Of a stretch of DNA of 64,000 nucleotides, positions 8,785-18,086 are shown one piece after another. The notes beneath the pieces were generated by a model that was not told the DNA's origin, did not search any database, and saw only the letters and a list, made by a program, of their open reading frames with translations. Source of the DNA: Yeosuana aquiaggeris (lineage in GTDB: Bacteria > Bacteroidota > Bacteroidia > Flavobacteriales > Flavobacteriaceae). Every line of letters begins with the position of its first letter. Positions within the stretch are counted from its first letter, which is position 1. The DNA is taken from assembly GCF_044003965.1 (NCBI RefSeq), contig NZ_JBAWKC010000006.1:124001-188000 (forward strand). Direction: 5' to 3'. Made by a program: the position numbers and the translations under genes.

Positions 8785-9852
8785 CTACCTCTTCCCCATT
8801 TCTTTTAAATGCTTTAAATGTGAAATCATCATATTACTCAATGTTTTATTGTGATATACAATATTAAATTCTTGAGTCGTGTCCTCAATAATAGGGTTTA
8901 TTTTTTTATAATAAGTATGACAAACATTTGGAAAAAGGTGATGAGCAGCATGACAATTAGCTCCACCACTAATAAACCTTGCCCACTTTTTATCAGCATT
9001 CCAATCACAACTAGTCATTAATTGATGAACAGCCCAAGTGTGTTCAATTTCACCCTCATTTGATTCTGGATATGCGGCTTCAATAAAAAAATGCGTTCCA
9101 ACTAACATAATAATAAATAATAACGCAGCTATTCCGCCAGTTGTAAGATAAGCCATAATTACAAATTGCCAAGAAAAATTAGAGAATGCTATTGGCAAAA
9201 CAATAACTAAGGAGAAATAAAGAATTTTAAAAATTATAAATCTTATGTACAGTTCCTGTTTAGAAATTCCTTTTCTCATCCAATCATAATCTTTTGAGAA
9301 TAAGTAAATCCAATCACCCATAAAAACAGAATGTATTAATGCTAGCATATAAACAAATGGAGCGTAAATATGTTGATATTTGTGTTTATTTTTCCATGGA
9401 TGGACTGGGCTTAACCTTAAAAAAGGGTTTTTATCAATATCTATATCACTTCCTTCTACATTTGCATATAAATGATGGGACCTTATATGTCTTAAACCCC
9501 ATAACAAAGGGTCAATACCTATAGTAAGAAAACTAAAGAAATGTAGAATCGCATTTGCCCTTTTGCTTTTGAATGCTGTATTATGGGAAGCATCATGTCC
9601 CAAACTAAATCCAATTAGTAAACCTGCCAATTGAAATATTAAAAACAAAAACCAGAAAACTAATTTATTTATACTATCACTAAATAAAAAAGCGTAAGCT
9701 GTATAGCTAACAATACTCCAAAATATCCCTTTTTTCCAAAAATCAGCATTTCCATAAAAATTCCTACCATTAAGTTCTTTGAATACCTTATCTTTTAATT
9801 GATTATAAAACTCTTGTTCTTTTGGGTTGTTTTTAAATTTGATTGTATCCAT
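8785..9852 (-). CDS. Membrane fatty acid desaturase
   Basis: 355 residues with the three histidine boxes of the di-iron membrane desaturases: HDASH at 86-90, HIRSHH at 122-127 and HAAHH near 305. Hydrophobic helix pairs lie between them (about 45-85, 140-160 and 200-250). Such enzymes introduce a double bond into an acyl chain using O2 and an electron donor, and would adjust membrane fluidity. There is no fused cytochrome b5 domain. The gene is on the opposite strand to its neighbours but lies fully inside the unit bounded by GTTGGCAATA (8725) and TATTGCCAAC (10000). The exact position of the double bond cannot be read from the sequence. Confidence 0.9.
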   Translation of the reverse strand: MDTIKFKNNPKEQEFYNQLKDKVFKELNGRNFYGNADFWKKGIFWSIVSYTAYAFLFSDSINKLVFWFLFLIFQLAGLLIGFSLGHDASHNTAFKSKRANAILHFFSFLTIGIDPLLWGLRHIRSHHLYANVEGSDIDIDKNPFLRLSPVHPWKNKHKYQHIYAPFVYMLALIHSVFMGDWIYLFSKDYDWMRKGISKQELYIRFIIFKILYFSLVIVLPIAFSNFSWQFVIMAYLTTGGIAALLFIIMLVGTHFFIEAAYPESNEGEIEHTWAVHQLMTSCDWNADKKWARFISGGANCHAAHHLFPNVCHTYYKKINPIIEDTTQEFNIVYHNKTLSNMMISHLKHLKEMGKR

Positions 9853-10206
9853 CGCACTTATTTAATATATATAATGTTGAAATATATGACTTTCAAATTA
9901 AATGATAAATATGTTGTCATTAAAAAGATTGTCATCAAATGTAAATCTCTATAGCAATTACTTCAGAAAAGTAAATGCAATATTCATTAATGAAAAAACT
10001 ATTGCCAACAAAGAACTGAGTTAAAAAACAAGTCTTTTTAGACTACTTCTGAAAATTATAACCCACAACATATTACATAATGTCATAAATTGTGTGATGT
10101 TTCATAAATAAAGAATTAAACCTTAATAATAATTTGGATTAAAGACTGCAAAAATCATATTAATAAATAAGTGTATATTACAATAAATTAACCAACCAAA
10201 TAATTT
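9853..10206. other. Intergenic region containing the end of the desaturase cassette-like unit
   Basis: 354 bp without a gene. TATTGCCAAC at 10000-10009 is the exact reverse complement of GTTGGCAATA at 8725-8734 and would be the left outer box of an attC-like site. A short hairpin AGTCT (10031-10035) with AGACT (10040-10044) follows. No closing GTT box is clear after it, so the right half of the site may be lost or degraded. Nothing else is recognised. Confidence 0.5.
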
Positions 10207-10593
10207 ATGAAAACATTTAAAATTTATTCAAAAGCAATCGCTTTATTTTGTACAATGCTAATTTTTTTCCAAAGTTGTACAGTCTATAAATCTAAACCTA
10301 TATCAATCGAAAGTGCAGTTCAAAACGAAAATAAAGTAAAAGTTAAAACCAAAAGTGGAGAAACATTCAGATTTAGCAGAATTGGCATTGAAGATGATAA
10401 TTATTATGGTGTATCGAAAAATAAGGGAACAGTAGTTAAAACTGCTTTAAATGAAAAATCTATTAATTCAATTAAAGAAAAGGATAAGACATTGTCAACT
10501 GTTTTAACCATTGGATTACCAATAGTCTATTTTGTATTACTAGTTTCTGCATTAGTTTCTGGTATTAGTGGAAGGGGGCTTTCTGGAAAATAA
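10207..10593 (+). CDS. Small hypothetical lipoprotein with C-terminal membrane helix
   Basis: 128 residues. The N-terminus has a lipobox-like end (FFQSC, Cys24) after a hydrophobic stretch. A basic middle region (KVKVKTKSGETFRF) is followed by a transmembrane segment at about 98-122 and a glycine-rich end. The layout resembles small flavobacterial lipoproteins of unknown function. It is the last intact gene before the displaced TIGR02757 tail. Function unknown. Confidence 0.65.
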   Translation: MKTFKIYSKAIALFCTMLIFFQSCTVYKSKPISIESAVQNENKVKVKTKSGETFRFSRIGIEDDNYYGVSKNKGTVVKTALNEKSINSIKEKDKTLSTVLTIGLPIVYFVLLVSALVSGISGRGLSGK

Positions 10594-10848
10594 ATAGTAT
10601 ATTTTGAGTAGCTAAATAACCAAAAATACAATAAATACCTGGACAGCTTAGATGACTATATTTTTGATTATCAACCTTATATTGTTCTTTAGATAATCAT
10701 GCCTTTTTGAAATATATTATATCTATCAAAGATAAAAATGAAAGTACAAAACATTGTATAATTAATTTCTAACAAGCTTACTTAATAAAATTCATGCCTC
10801 CACAACAAATTATATAACATAAGATTTAGTATATTTTGGTAAATTTTT

Positions 10849-11136
10849 ATGCAGTCCTATTTATACGTAAAAAATATGTATTTAAGATGGATGATCAGGA
10901 ATGATAAAACTGGTGTTGATTATGGCATTTGGAAAAGCCTCTCACCTTCTTTACTATCGTGTCCACTAGACGTTCATTCTGGAAAAGTAGCAAGGAAATT
11001 AGGCCTATTAAAGCGTAAACAAAATAATGCCAAAGCCCTTAGCGAACTAGACACATCTTTAAGACAATTTGATGTGCATGATCCTGTTAAATATGATTTT
11101 GCTCTTTTTGGATTAGGTGTTTTTGAGGGATTTTAA
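10849..11136 (+). pseudogene. Displaced 3' fragment of a TIGR02757 gene
   Basis: An open frame of 95 residues, of which the last 86 or so (from MYLRWMIRND to the stop) align without gaps to the C-terminal end of the TIGR02757 protein at 4797-5561. The first 9 or so residues are unrelated and come from the insertion junction. It lacks the N-terminal two thirds, so it is a remnant rather than a gene. It probably represents the original tail of the gene before the accessory segment was added. Its frame is still open, which argues that the event is recent. Confidence 0.9.
10873..11136 (+). repeat. Direct repeat copy 2: displaced TIGR02757 3' end
   Basis: Partner of 5298-5561. The high-identity part is 10876-11035, and the more diverged part 11036-11136 ends at an equivalent stop codon. 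Confidence 0.9.
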
Positions 11137-11191
11137 ACTAAGTTTTCTTTATATTTAACTAAAATTAATTAAAAATAATTAAAAATAAAAT

Positions 11192-12676
11192 ATGAAAAAG
11201 TATTTATCTATTTTTCTAATCATTTCAGTTTGTCCAATTTTTTCACAAAACATTAAAATTCCAACTGACACCACTGTTGTTACATTACATACGTTATCCA
11301 TTAAAAACCAAGTTATTTCATATCAAGCAACTACAGGAACTCAACCAGTTTGGAACGAAAAAGGAGCACCGATAGCAACTTTATTTTACACCTATTACGA
11401 ACGGACAAAAACAGATAAAAAAAAACGGCCCCTTATTTTTTCCTTTAATGGTGGACCAGGTTCAGCCTCTGTTTGGATGCATATTGCTTATACCGGACCG
11501 AAAGTTTTAAACATTGATGAGGAAGGGTATCCTATTCAACCTTATGGAGTTAAGGATAATCCAAATTCAATTCTAGATGTAGCAGATATTGTGTATATCA
11601 ATCCTGTAAATACAGGATACTCTAGAATGATAGCTGATAAAGAGGGTAAACTACCAGAAAGAGAGAAATTTTTCGGTATCAATGCAGATATTAAATATTT
11701 AGCTGAATGGATGAACACCTTTTTAACCAGAATTAATAGATGGGAATCTCCCAAATATATTATTGGTGAAAGCTATGGCGGCACGCGTGTGATGGGATTG
11801 GCTAACGAGTTACAAAACAAACAATGGATGTATTTAAATGGCGTCATTATGGTTTCTCCAGCTGATTATAAACTTTATAACACTAGCCAACCCATTTATT
11901 CCTCTTTAAATCTACCTTATTTTACCGCTGCTGCATGGTATCATAACATGTTGCCTTCAGATTTACAAAAGAAGGATTTATTAGATATTTTGCCTGAAGT
12001 TGAAGATTATGCCATTAACAAATTGATGCCAGCACTGGCTAAAGGTGGTTTTATTTCTTATGAGGAAAAACAATCCGTAGCTAAAAAAATGTCTTATTAT
12101 TCAGGCTTAACTGAAACTTCAATATTGCAAAATAATTTAGATGTTTCAACTAGTTTTTTCTGGAAAGATTTGTTAAGAAATAAAACGGGACAAACTATAG
12201 GACGATTAGATTCCAGATATTTAGGTTTGGACAAAACTGAGGCTGGTAATAGCCCCGATTTTAATCCTGAATTAACCTCTTGGCTTCATTCGTTCACACC
12301 AGCTATAAATTACTATATCCATGAGTATCTAAACTTTAAAACAGATATAAAATATAATATGTTTGGTGATGTTCACCCATGGGACAACAGAAATGACAAT
12401 ACTAGAGAAGGATTAAGAAAAGCCATGGCACAAAATCCTTATTTAAAAGTACTCATACAGTCCGGATATTATGACGGTGCCACCACCTATTTTGGAGCTA
12501 AATATACCATGCATCAAGTGGATCCAAGTGGGAAAATGAAAGACCGCTTTACTTTTAAAGGGTATAGAAGTGGCCACATGATGTATTTAAGAAAAGACGA
12601 TTTAAAAAAAGCAAATGATGATTTAAGAGAATTCATAGTTGCCTCATCATCTAATGGTCAAGCAGCCAAATACTAA
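11192..12676 (+). CDS. S10 family serine carboxypeptidase-like protein
   Basis: 494 residues with a signal peptide (about 1-19, ending IFSQ). The oxyanion-hole block FSFNGGPGSASVW lies near residue 90. The nucleophile block GESYGG lies near 191-196. Candidate Asp in SGYYDGAT and His in RSGHMMYL complete a carboxypeptidase triad. Members release C-terminal amino acids and in Bacteroidota are secreted to the periplasm or surface. The gene lies 55 bp after the displaced TIGR02757 tail, which was probably its original upstream neighbour, and ends at a strong terminator. Confidence 0.9.
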   Translation: MKKYLSIFLIISVCPIFSQNIKIPTDTTVVTLHTLSIKNQVISYQATTGTQPVWNEKGAPIATLFYTYYERTKTDKKKRPLIFSFNGGPGSASVWMHIAYTGPKVLNIDEEGYPIQPYGVKDNPNSILDVADIVYINPVNTGYSRMIADKEGKLPEREKFFGINADIKYLAEWMNTFLTRINRWESPKYIIGESYGGTRVMGLANELQNKQWMYLNGVIMVSPADYKLYNTSQPIYSSLNLPYFTAAAWYHNMLPSDLQKKDLLDILPEVEDYAINKLMPALAKGGFISYEEKQSVAKKMSYYSGLTETSILQNNLDVSTSFFWKDLLRNKTGQTIGRLDSRYLGLDKTEAGNSPDFNPELTSWLHSFTPAINYYIHEYLNFKTDIKYNMFGDVHPWDNRNDNTREGLRKAMAQNPYLKVLIQSGYYDGATTYFGAKYTMHQVDPSGKMKDRFTFKGYRSGHMMYLRKDDLKKANDDLREFIVASSSNGQAAKY

Positions 12677-12681
12677 ATAAT

Positions 12682-12714
12682 AAAAAAGCCTAACAGATTT
12701 GTTAGGCTTTTTTT
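12682..12714. terminator. Bidirectional intrinsic terminator
   Basis: A stem of about 13 bp with arms AAAAAAGCCTAAC and GTTAGGCTTTTTT around a 6 nt loop, with T-runs on both strands. It sits between the convergent S10 and M61 peptidase genes and can serve both. Confidence 0.9.
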
Positions 12715-12738
12715 AAATAATAATAAGATTCTAAATTA

Positions 12739-14631
12739 TTATCCTTTTAACCAGGCCTCACGAATTTTTATTTGTGATTCAGTCGCATCCTCTTTTGACT
12801 TCAATCCTTGCCCGTTTGTATAGGATTGTGTGGTTTTGGTATTAATAATGATTTCCTCGCCATTTCTATCTAATTTCATTTCAATATCTTGCCCGGGTTT
12901 CCACATAAAAACATCTTGAAAAATTTGATTAGCTGTTTGTAAAGTCACCACTACTCCATCAACTTCTTTAATCACATCATTAGGCAGAACCCCTTGATCA
13001 GCCCAGAAACTATTGTCTAAAACTAAATCGTTAAAAAAGACGGTGCCTTTTTGTCCATCTCCACCAACTATTAAGGCTCCTGCATTAAGAATATAACCAG
13101 TCTCAACTTTACTTACTGCTAATTCCAAACCTACTTTATCAAAAAATTCGTTATAATTAATTGGAATTTTCCCTATAACATGTGTATCAAAAAATGCTCG
13201 TAATGACGGATAGGTCATAGTTACAATTTCATCAATTAATTTATCATCCTCAAAAGGTTTGTTTTTACCATATTTATTAGATAACTCTTTCATAAGTGAT
13301 AAAATACCTCTCTGACCATTACTTTCTTCTCGCATTAAAATATCAACACACATCCCTATTAAAGCGCCCTTTTGATAAACATTATAATATTGTTTAGCGT
13401 AAGGATCATCTAATACATTCTCACTCATTTCAGTAAAACTCATGCTGTCATTCATTTGCATAGATGTTTGAATTTTAGCCATCATTTTATTGTAAAACTC
13501 ATCTTCTGAAATAAGTCCTTGGTTTACCTGAAATAAATTAGCAAAATATTCAGTAACACCTTCATACATCCATAAATGTTTTGAAAATGTTGGATTATTA
13601 TAATCAAAATAGTGAACATCTTCCGAATGCACCGATAAGGGACTTACTATATGAAAAAATTCGTGAGAAACCGTTTCAATAAGACTTTCTTCTAGGGCCT
13701 CGTTTGGTATAGATTCCGGCATTACTACTACTGTTGATGTATGATGTTCTAATGCTCCAAAACCCTTTGGAGAATCTTCTTTTGCTTCTGATAAATATAA
13801 AAAGATGTCGTATCTGGGAGTACTATTAATATCTTCTAAAAATGCCTTTTGTGCCTTCATCATTTTATACATAGCATCTTTTAATGATGTAGCAGAATGC
13901 ATTTTATTTGGAGAATATACACTTAACACTACTTTAATGCCGCCTACTTCAAACTCTTCAACACTAAATTTCCCATACATCATTGGGTTATCTGTAATAT
14001 CAAAATATCTGGATGCCAAATAAGTAGTAGTCATATTTTTCCCATCAGCACTCGTTGTTGATCCCGCATTTTGCAATGCCGAAGAACGCACAAAATCCAA
14101 GGGAGCAGTCACTTCTAATTTATACTGATTATTCCTTAAAGAATCAAAATAACCAATAAATCCATGTAAATTTAACACATAATTATCAGGCTCAATGTTA
14201 GTTCCTGCCGGCGAAAAAGGGGTGTCTCCACCAATGCCTCCAGTGACTTCTATATCAAAGGTGTCATTTACCTCATACCTTAAATAATCTAAATTAACTG
14301 CATTATTGATGACCCAGGTATTGGTATCAGTCTTCTTAAAACTTAACTCATTTCCATCATAATCATAAGCTTTAAAGTTGTCTACATATTTTCCAAAATC
14401 ACTCACAGAATAGGTTCCTTGAACCACTTTTGGTAAGTGATAGGTGACCGTTTCTGAAGTAAATCTCCCAGGATTAATAACTACAGGTACTTTGTCATTA
14501 ACAACTTCTGTTAAATTTATTTGTGTGCTAATAGGCACACTAACAGCTAAATCATTTCCTGATTTTTTTGTTGCGCTACAACTGGCAAGCATCATTGCCA
14601 AAAACAAAGCGGATATTATTCTAATTTTCAT
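12739..14631 (-). CDS. M61 family metallopeptidase (glycyl aminopeptidase type) lipoprotein
   Basis: 630 residues with a lipobox ending MLASC (Cys18). The zinc motif HEFFH lies at about 323-327. The downstream helix MYEGVTEYFANL, near residue 355, supplies the third ligand. A PDZ-like domain fills the C-terminal 120 residues (block DQGVLPNDVIKEVDG). M61 enzymes trim N-terminal residues, often glycine, from peptides. The lipoprotein signal points to the periplasmic or outer-membrane side. It is convergent with the S10 peptidase and divergent from the BatA-type gene. Confidence 0.9.
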   Translation of the reverse strand: MKIRIISALFLAMMLASCSATKKSGNDLAVSVPISTQINLTEVVNDKVPVVINPGRFTSETVTYHLPKVVQGTYSVSDFGKYVDNFKAYDYDGNELSFKKTDTNTWVINNAVNLDYLRYEVNDTFDIEVTGGIGGDTPFSPAGTNIEPDNYVLNLHGFIGYFDSLRNNQYKLEVTAPLDFVRSSALQNAGSTTSADGKNMTTTYLASRYFDITDNPMMYGKFSVEEFEVGGIKVVLSVYSPNKMHSATSLKDAMYKMMKAQKAFLEDINSTPRYDIFLYLSEAKEDSPKGFGALEHHTSTVVVMPESIPNEALEESLIETVSHEFFHIVSPLSVHSEDVHYFDYNNPTFSKHLWMYEGVTEYFANLFQVNQGLISEDEFYNKMMAKIQTSMQMNDSMSFTEMSENVLDDPYAKQYYNVYQKGALIGMCVDILMREESNGQRGILSLMKELSNKYGKNKPFEDDKLIDEIVTMTYPSLRAFFDTHVIGKIPINYNEFFDKVGLELAVSKVETGYILNAGALIVGGDGQKGTVFFNDLVLDNSFWADQGVLPNDVIKEVDGVVVTLQTANQIFQDVFMWKPGQDIEMKLDRNGEEIIINTKTTQSYTNGQGLKSKEDATESQIKIREAWLKG

Positions 14632-14796
14632 TTTATGTTTTTTATGATCGCATTTAAGACGTTAAAAATAAAGTTATGTTACATTATTCGCTCTTAATGT
14701 TATGTTAATAGTTTACCAAATTAAGTATCTTAATCAACATGGTTCTTTTTTATAACATTTAGATTTCTGTATACTTAAAAAATGAAAAAAAATATG

Positions 14797-14804
14797 TACG
14801 TTTG
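14797..14804 (+). promoter_or_regulatory. -7 box upstream of the BatA-type operon
   Basis: TACGTTTG matches TAnnTTTG. Transcription would start near 14811 and leave a leader of about 100 nt. That leader contains an inverted repeat, CATCTGA (14856-14862) with TCAGATG (14886-14892), ending 17 bp before the ATG. The function of the repeat is unknown. Confidence 0.45.
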
Positions 14805-14908
14805 AAAGGGGAAAAGCGATCATATCTATTATGAATAGTGGCTCCTAATGAAATGCATCTGACAGCTAAAAAACAATAAAAGTCATCAGATGAAAAATCT
14901 AATAAGAA

Positions 14909-16831
14909 ATGCAGTTTAAACATCCAGAACTTCTTTACGCTTTATTTTTGCTGCTAATTCCTATTATAATTCATTTATTCCAATTTAGAAAATTCCAAAA
15001 AGAAGCCTTTACTAATGTTGCTTTTTTAAAAGAAGTATCTATTCAAACAAGAAAAAGTTCACAATTAAAAAAATGGCTCACATTAGTCACAAGATTATTA
15101 CTTCTGGCTGCCATTATTTTTGCGTTTGCGCAACCATTTACTTCAAAAAATAATTTATTAAACACTCCGAGCGAAATAGTTATTTATTTGGATAATTCGT
15201 TCAGTATGCAATCTAAAGGCAATCAAGGAGAATTATTAAAACGGGCCGTTCAAGATATTATTAGCAATGTTCCTGAAGATGAAACTATTTCATTGATCAC
15301 TAATGAATCCACTTTTAAAAACACAACAATAAAAGCAATAAAAAACGACTTATTAAACCTTGATTATACATCAAAATCATTGTCATTTGATGCTGCCTTG
15401 TTAAAAGCTAAAAAGCTTTTTAAACCGTCATTATCTGCAAAAAATATTCTGTTTATATCAGATTTTCGAAGAAATAAGGCCGAATTCAACCCAGAAAATG
15501 ACTCCTTATTCAAAATTCACGCCGTCCAGCTTAAGCCTGTCAATATGAATAACATTTCAATTGATTCAGCTTACATTTCAGCATCCTCAAACAATTCGAT
15601 TGAATTAAAAATAATTTTAAAAAATTCAGGTGAATCTGTGACTAATTTACCGGTTTCATTATTTAACAATGATCAATTAATTGCTAAAACTTCTGTAAAT
15701 TTTGATAAGGAAACGGTAACCTCCTTTTCGTTGCCAGAAAATGAAATTATTAATGGTAAAATTATTATTGAAGATCCTGATTTACAATATGACAACAGTT
15801 TGTTTTTTAACATTAACAAAACACCCAAAATTAATATTCTCTCAATAAACAATGCTGATGATTCTTTTTTAAAACGCATCTATAATGAGAAAGAATTTAA
15901 CTTTGCTTCTACTCCATTAAACCAACTTGATTACAATCTCATTAATGAACAAAACTTGATCGTATTAAATGAATTAAAAAGTATTCCTAGTAGTTTGACG
16001 AGTGTTTTAAAATTGTTTTCAGAACAAGGCGGATATCTTATGGTTATTCCTTCAGAAGAAATTGATATTGATACTTATAATTCATTCTTATCAAATTATA
16101 GCACGTCTCTTAATCCTATTTCAAAATCAGCAAAACAAATAACCACGATAAACTACGCCCACCCATTATATGCTAATGGGGTTTTTGAAAAAAGAATTAC
16201 AAATTTTCAGTATCCAAAGGTAAACAGTTTTTATAATGTCTCAAAAATCGCAAACTCACCAATCCTTGAATATGAAGACCTTAACCCTTTTTTACTTGAG
16301 AACAATAATGCCTATATATTTTCTGCACCACTCAATACTTCTAATTCAAATTTCCAAAATTCACCACTAATTGTTCCAACGTTTTATAACATAGGAAAGT
16401 TTAGTCTAAAAAATCCTAACTTGTATTATACCATTGGAAATGAAAACTCTTTTGACCTTTCTGTAAATTTGCATCAAGATGATATTTTATCGCTTGTTTT
16501 TGGTGATGTGGTGTTAATACCCAAACAGCAGTATTATAATAATAAAATTGTAATAACAACGAATGAAGAGCCTTCTATTGCAAATATTTATTCTGTGAAG
16601 GACAAAGCTGAAAGCATTAAAAATGTAAGTTATAATTATAATAGAGAGGAAAGTCATTTAATTTATCAAGACCTTTCCATACTGGAACAAATAACTTTAA
16701 GTAATTCTGTCACTGATATTTTTAATACATTAAAAAGTGAAACAAAAGTTAATGAGCTATGGAAATGGTTTGTTATTTTTGCATTAGCGTTCTTGATTAT
16801 TGAAATGCTCATATTAAAATATTTTAAATGA
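14909..16831 (+). CDS. BatA-type N-terminal domain / vWA-like membrane protein
   Basis: 640 residues. The start MQFKHPELLYALFLLLIPI is the conserved BatA/aerotolerance N-terminal domain with a first membrane helix. A second helix lies at about 58-76. A vWA-like domain follows, with the metal-site motif DNSFS at about 95-99. A glutamine amidotransferase-like region is possible in the middle. The protein ends with a membrane helix at about 617-636. Such proteins are found beside Bat and MoxR genes, but none are present here. The stop overlaps the next start by 4 bp (ATGA), so it is co-transcribed with the dihydroorotase-like gene. Function not established. Confidence 0.8.
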   Translation: MQFKHPELLYALFLLLIPIIIHLFQFRKFQKEAFTNVAFLKEVSIQTRKSSQLKKWLTLVTRLLLLAAIIFAFAQPFTSKNNLLNTPSEIVIYLDNSFSMQSKGNQGELLKRAVQDIISNVPEDETISLITNESTFKNTTIKAIKNDLLNLDYTSKSLSFDAALLKAKKLFKPSLSAKNILFISDFRRNKAEFNPENDSLFKIHAVQLKPVNMNNISIDSAYISASSNNSIELKIILKNSGESVTNLPVSLFNNDQLIAKTSVNFDKETVTSFSLPENEIINGKIIIEDPDLQYDNSLFFNINKTPKINILSINNADDSFLKRIYNEKEFNFASTPLNQLDYNLINEQNLIVLNELKSIPSSLTSVLKLFSEQGGYLMVIPSEEIDIDTYNSFLSNYSTSLNPISKSAKQITTINYAHPLYANGVFEKRITNFQYPKVNSFYNVSKIANSPILEYEDLNPFLLENNNAYIFSAPLNTSNSNFQNSPLIVPTFYNIGKFSLKNPNLYYTIGNENSFDLSVNLHQDDILSLVFGDVVLIPKQQYYNNKIVITTNEEPSIANIYSVKDKAESIKNVSYNYNREESHLIYQDLSILEQITLSNSVTDIFNTLKSETKVNELWKWFVIFALAFLIIEMLILKYFK

Positions 16832-18081
16832 ACATACTTATAAAATCTGCTAAAATAATAGATCCGAAAAGTGAATTTCACAACACGACACAAGATCTTT
16901 TGATTGAAAAAGGCATTATTTCTCAAATTGGTCAGAATTTAAAAAATCCTAAAAAATATCAAGAAATCACTTTTGAAAACTTACATATCTCTCAAGGTTG
17001 GTTTGATAGTAGTGTTTGTTTTGGCGAACCAGGATTTGAAGAACGGGAAACTATAAAAAACGGACTAAAAACGGCGGCATCATCAGGTTTCACTACGGTG
17101 GCTATGAACGCCAATACCAATCCTGTGATTGATTGTAATGCCGACATCACTTTTATTACTTCTAAAGGAGCACACCATGCCGTAAAACTTTTACCGATTG
17201 GGGCTTTAACTAAAGATGGAAACGGTGAAGATTTAGCTGAATTATTCGATATGAAAAGTGCAGGAGCTGTGGCCTTTTATGATTATAAAAAGCCTATTAA
17301 AAATCCAAATCTTATGAAATTAGCCCTGCAATATGCCAGTAATTTTAATGGGTTGGTTTGTTCCTTTCCACAGGATAATAACATTACCGGATTAGGTGTT
17401 ATGAATGAAAACATAACAAGCACTTCTCTAGGTTTAAAAGGCAATCCTAACTTATCAGAAGATTTACAAGTGTCTCGTGATTTATTTTTATTAGAATACA
17501 CGAACGGTAAACTTCATATTCCAACAATTTCAACTGCCGGTTCAGTGGCTTTAATTAGGGAGGCTAAAAAGAAGAAGTTAAATATAAGTTGCAGTGTTGC
17601 TATTCATAATCTATTCTTTACAGATGATATCCTATCAGATTTTAATACGGCATATAAGGTCTTACCACCTTTACGAACCAAGCATGATGTGGAAGCTTTA
17701 CTAGAAGGCATTAAAGATGGCACTATTGATATGGTTACCACTGATCATAATCCAATTGATATAGAACACAAAAAAATTGAGTTTGACCATGCTGCAAATG
17801 GAACCATAGGCTTGGAAAGTGCCTTTGGAGCCTTACAATCATTGTTGACATTAAAGAAAACCGTTGAGCTTTTAACAAAAGGAAAAACAAGATTTGGAAT
17901 TGAACCAATGCCAATAAATATTGGTAATAAAATAAATATCACGCTCTTTAATCCTGATACTAAATACAGATTTTCGGCAAAGAACATTTTGTCAAAATCT
18001 AAAAACGCTATATTTGAAAATCAAGATTTAAAAGGAAAAGTCTATGGCATTATTTCAAATAACCAAATTTCTCTAAATTAA
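16828..18081 (+). CDS. Dihydroorotase-like amidohydrolase, metal-binding HxH absent
   Basis: 417 residues of the multifunctional-complex type dihydroorotase fold. Recognisable blocks are GWFDSSVCFGEPGFEERETI (residues about 57-76), PNTNPV-like NANTNPVID, SCSVAIHNLFF, and TDHNPID near 305. In active enzymes the first block reads D-x-H-x-H, but here both histidines are replaced (DSSVCF). The later Asp-His is kept. Flavobacterial genomes usually label this protein dihydroorotase. It may be an inactive PyrC' that works with another subunit, or an enzyme with altered chemistry. It overlaps the preceding gene by 4 bp and is followed 5 bp later by a small membrane protein gene. Confidence 0.8.
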   Translation: MNILIKSAKIIDPKSEFHNTTQDLLIEKGIISQIGQNLKNPKKYQEITFENLHISQGWFDSSVCFGEPGFEERETIKNGLKTAASSGFTTVAMNANTNPVIDCNADITFITSKGAHHAVKLLPIGALTKDGNGEDLAELFDMKSAGAVAFYDYKKPIKNPNLMKLALQYASNFNGLVCSFPQDNNITGLGVMNENITSTSLGLKGNPNLSEDLQVSRDLFLLEYTNGKLHIPTISTAGSVALIREAKKKKLNISCSVAIHNLFFTDDILSDFNTAYKVLPPLRTKHDVEALLEGIKDGTIDMVTTDHNPIDIEHKKIEFDHAANGTIGLESAFGALQSLLTLKKTVELLTKGKTRFGIEPMPINIGNKINITLFNPDTKYRFSAKNILSKSKNAIFENQDLKGKVYGIISNNQISLN

Positions 18082-18086
18082 TCATT

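Larger units (their letters stand above)
5562..10872. mobile_element. Inserted accessory segment containing cassette-like units
   Basis: The segment lies between two copies of the TIGR02757 3' end, so it was added next to that gene. It carries two small membrane protein genes, an S9 peptidase, a minus-strand desaturase and a small lipoprotein. Two inner units have attC-like boundaries. No integrase, transposase or phage gene is present. The left part, 5562-5850, is 289 bp of AT-rich DNA in which I see nothing certain. The right part, 10594-10872, is likewise empty. The boundaries given are those of the flanking repeats. Confidence 0.65.

Noticed and set aside
10849..11136. Independent small gene
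   Set aside because: All but the first few residues equal the C-terminal end of the neighbouring TIGR02757 protein, so it is a displaced fragment.
14856..14892. Riboswitch in the leader of the BatA-type gene
   Set aside because: Only one 7 bp inverted repeat is present and no known riboswitch core can be recognised.
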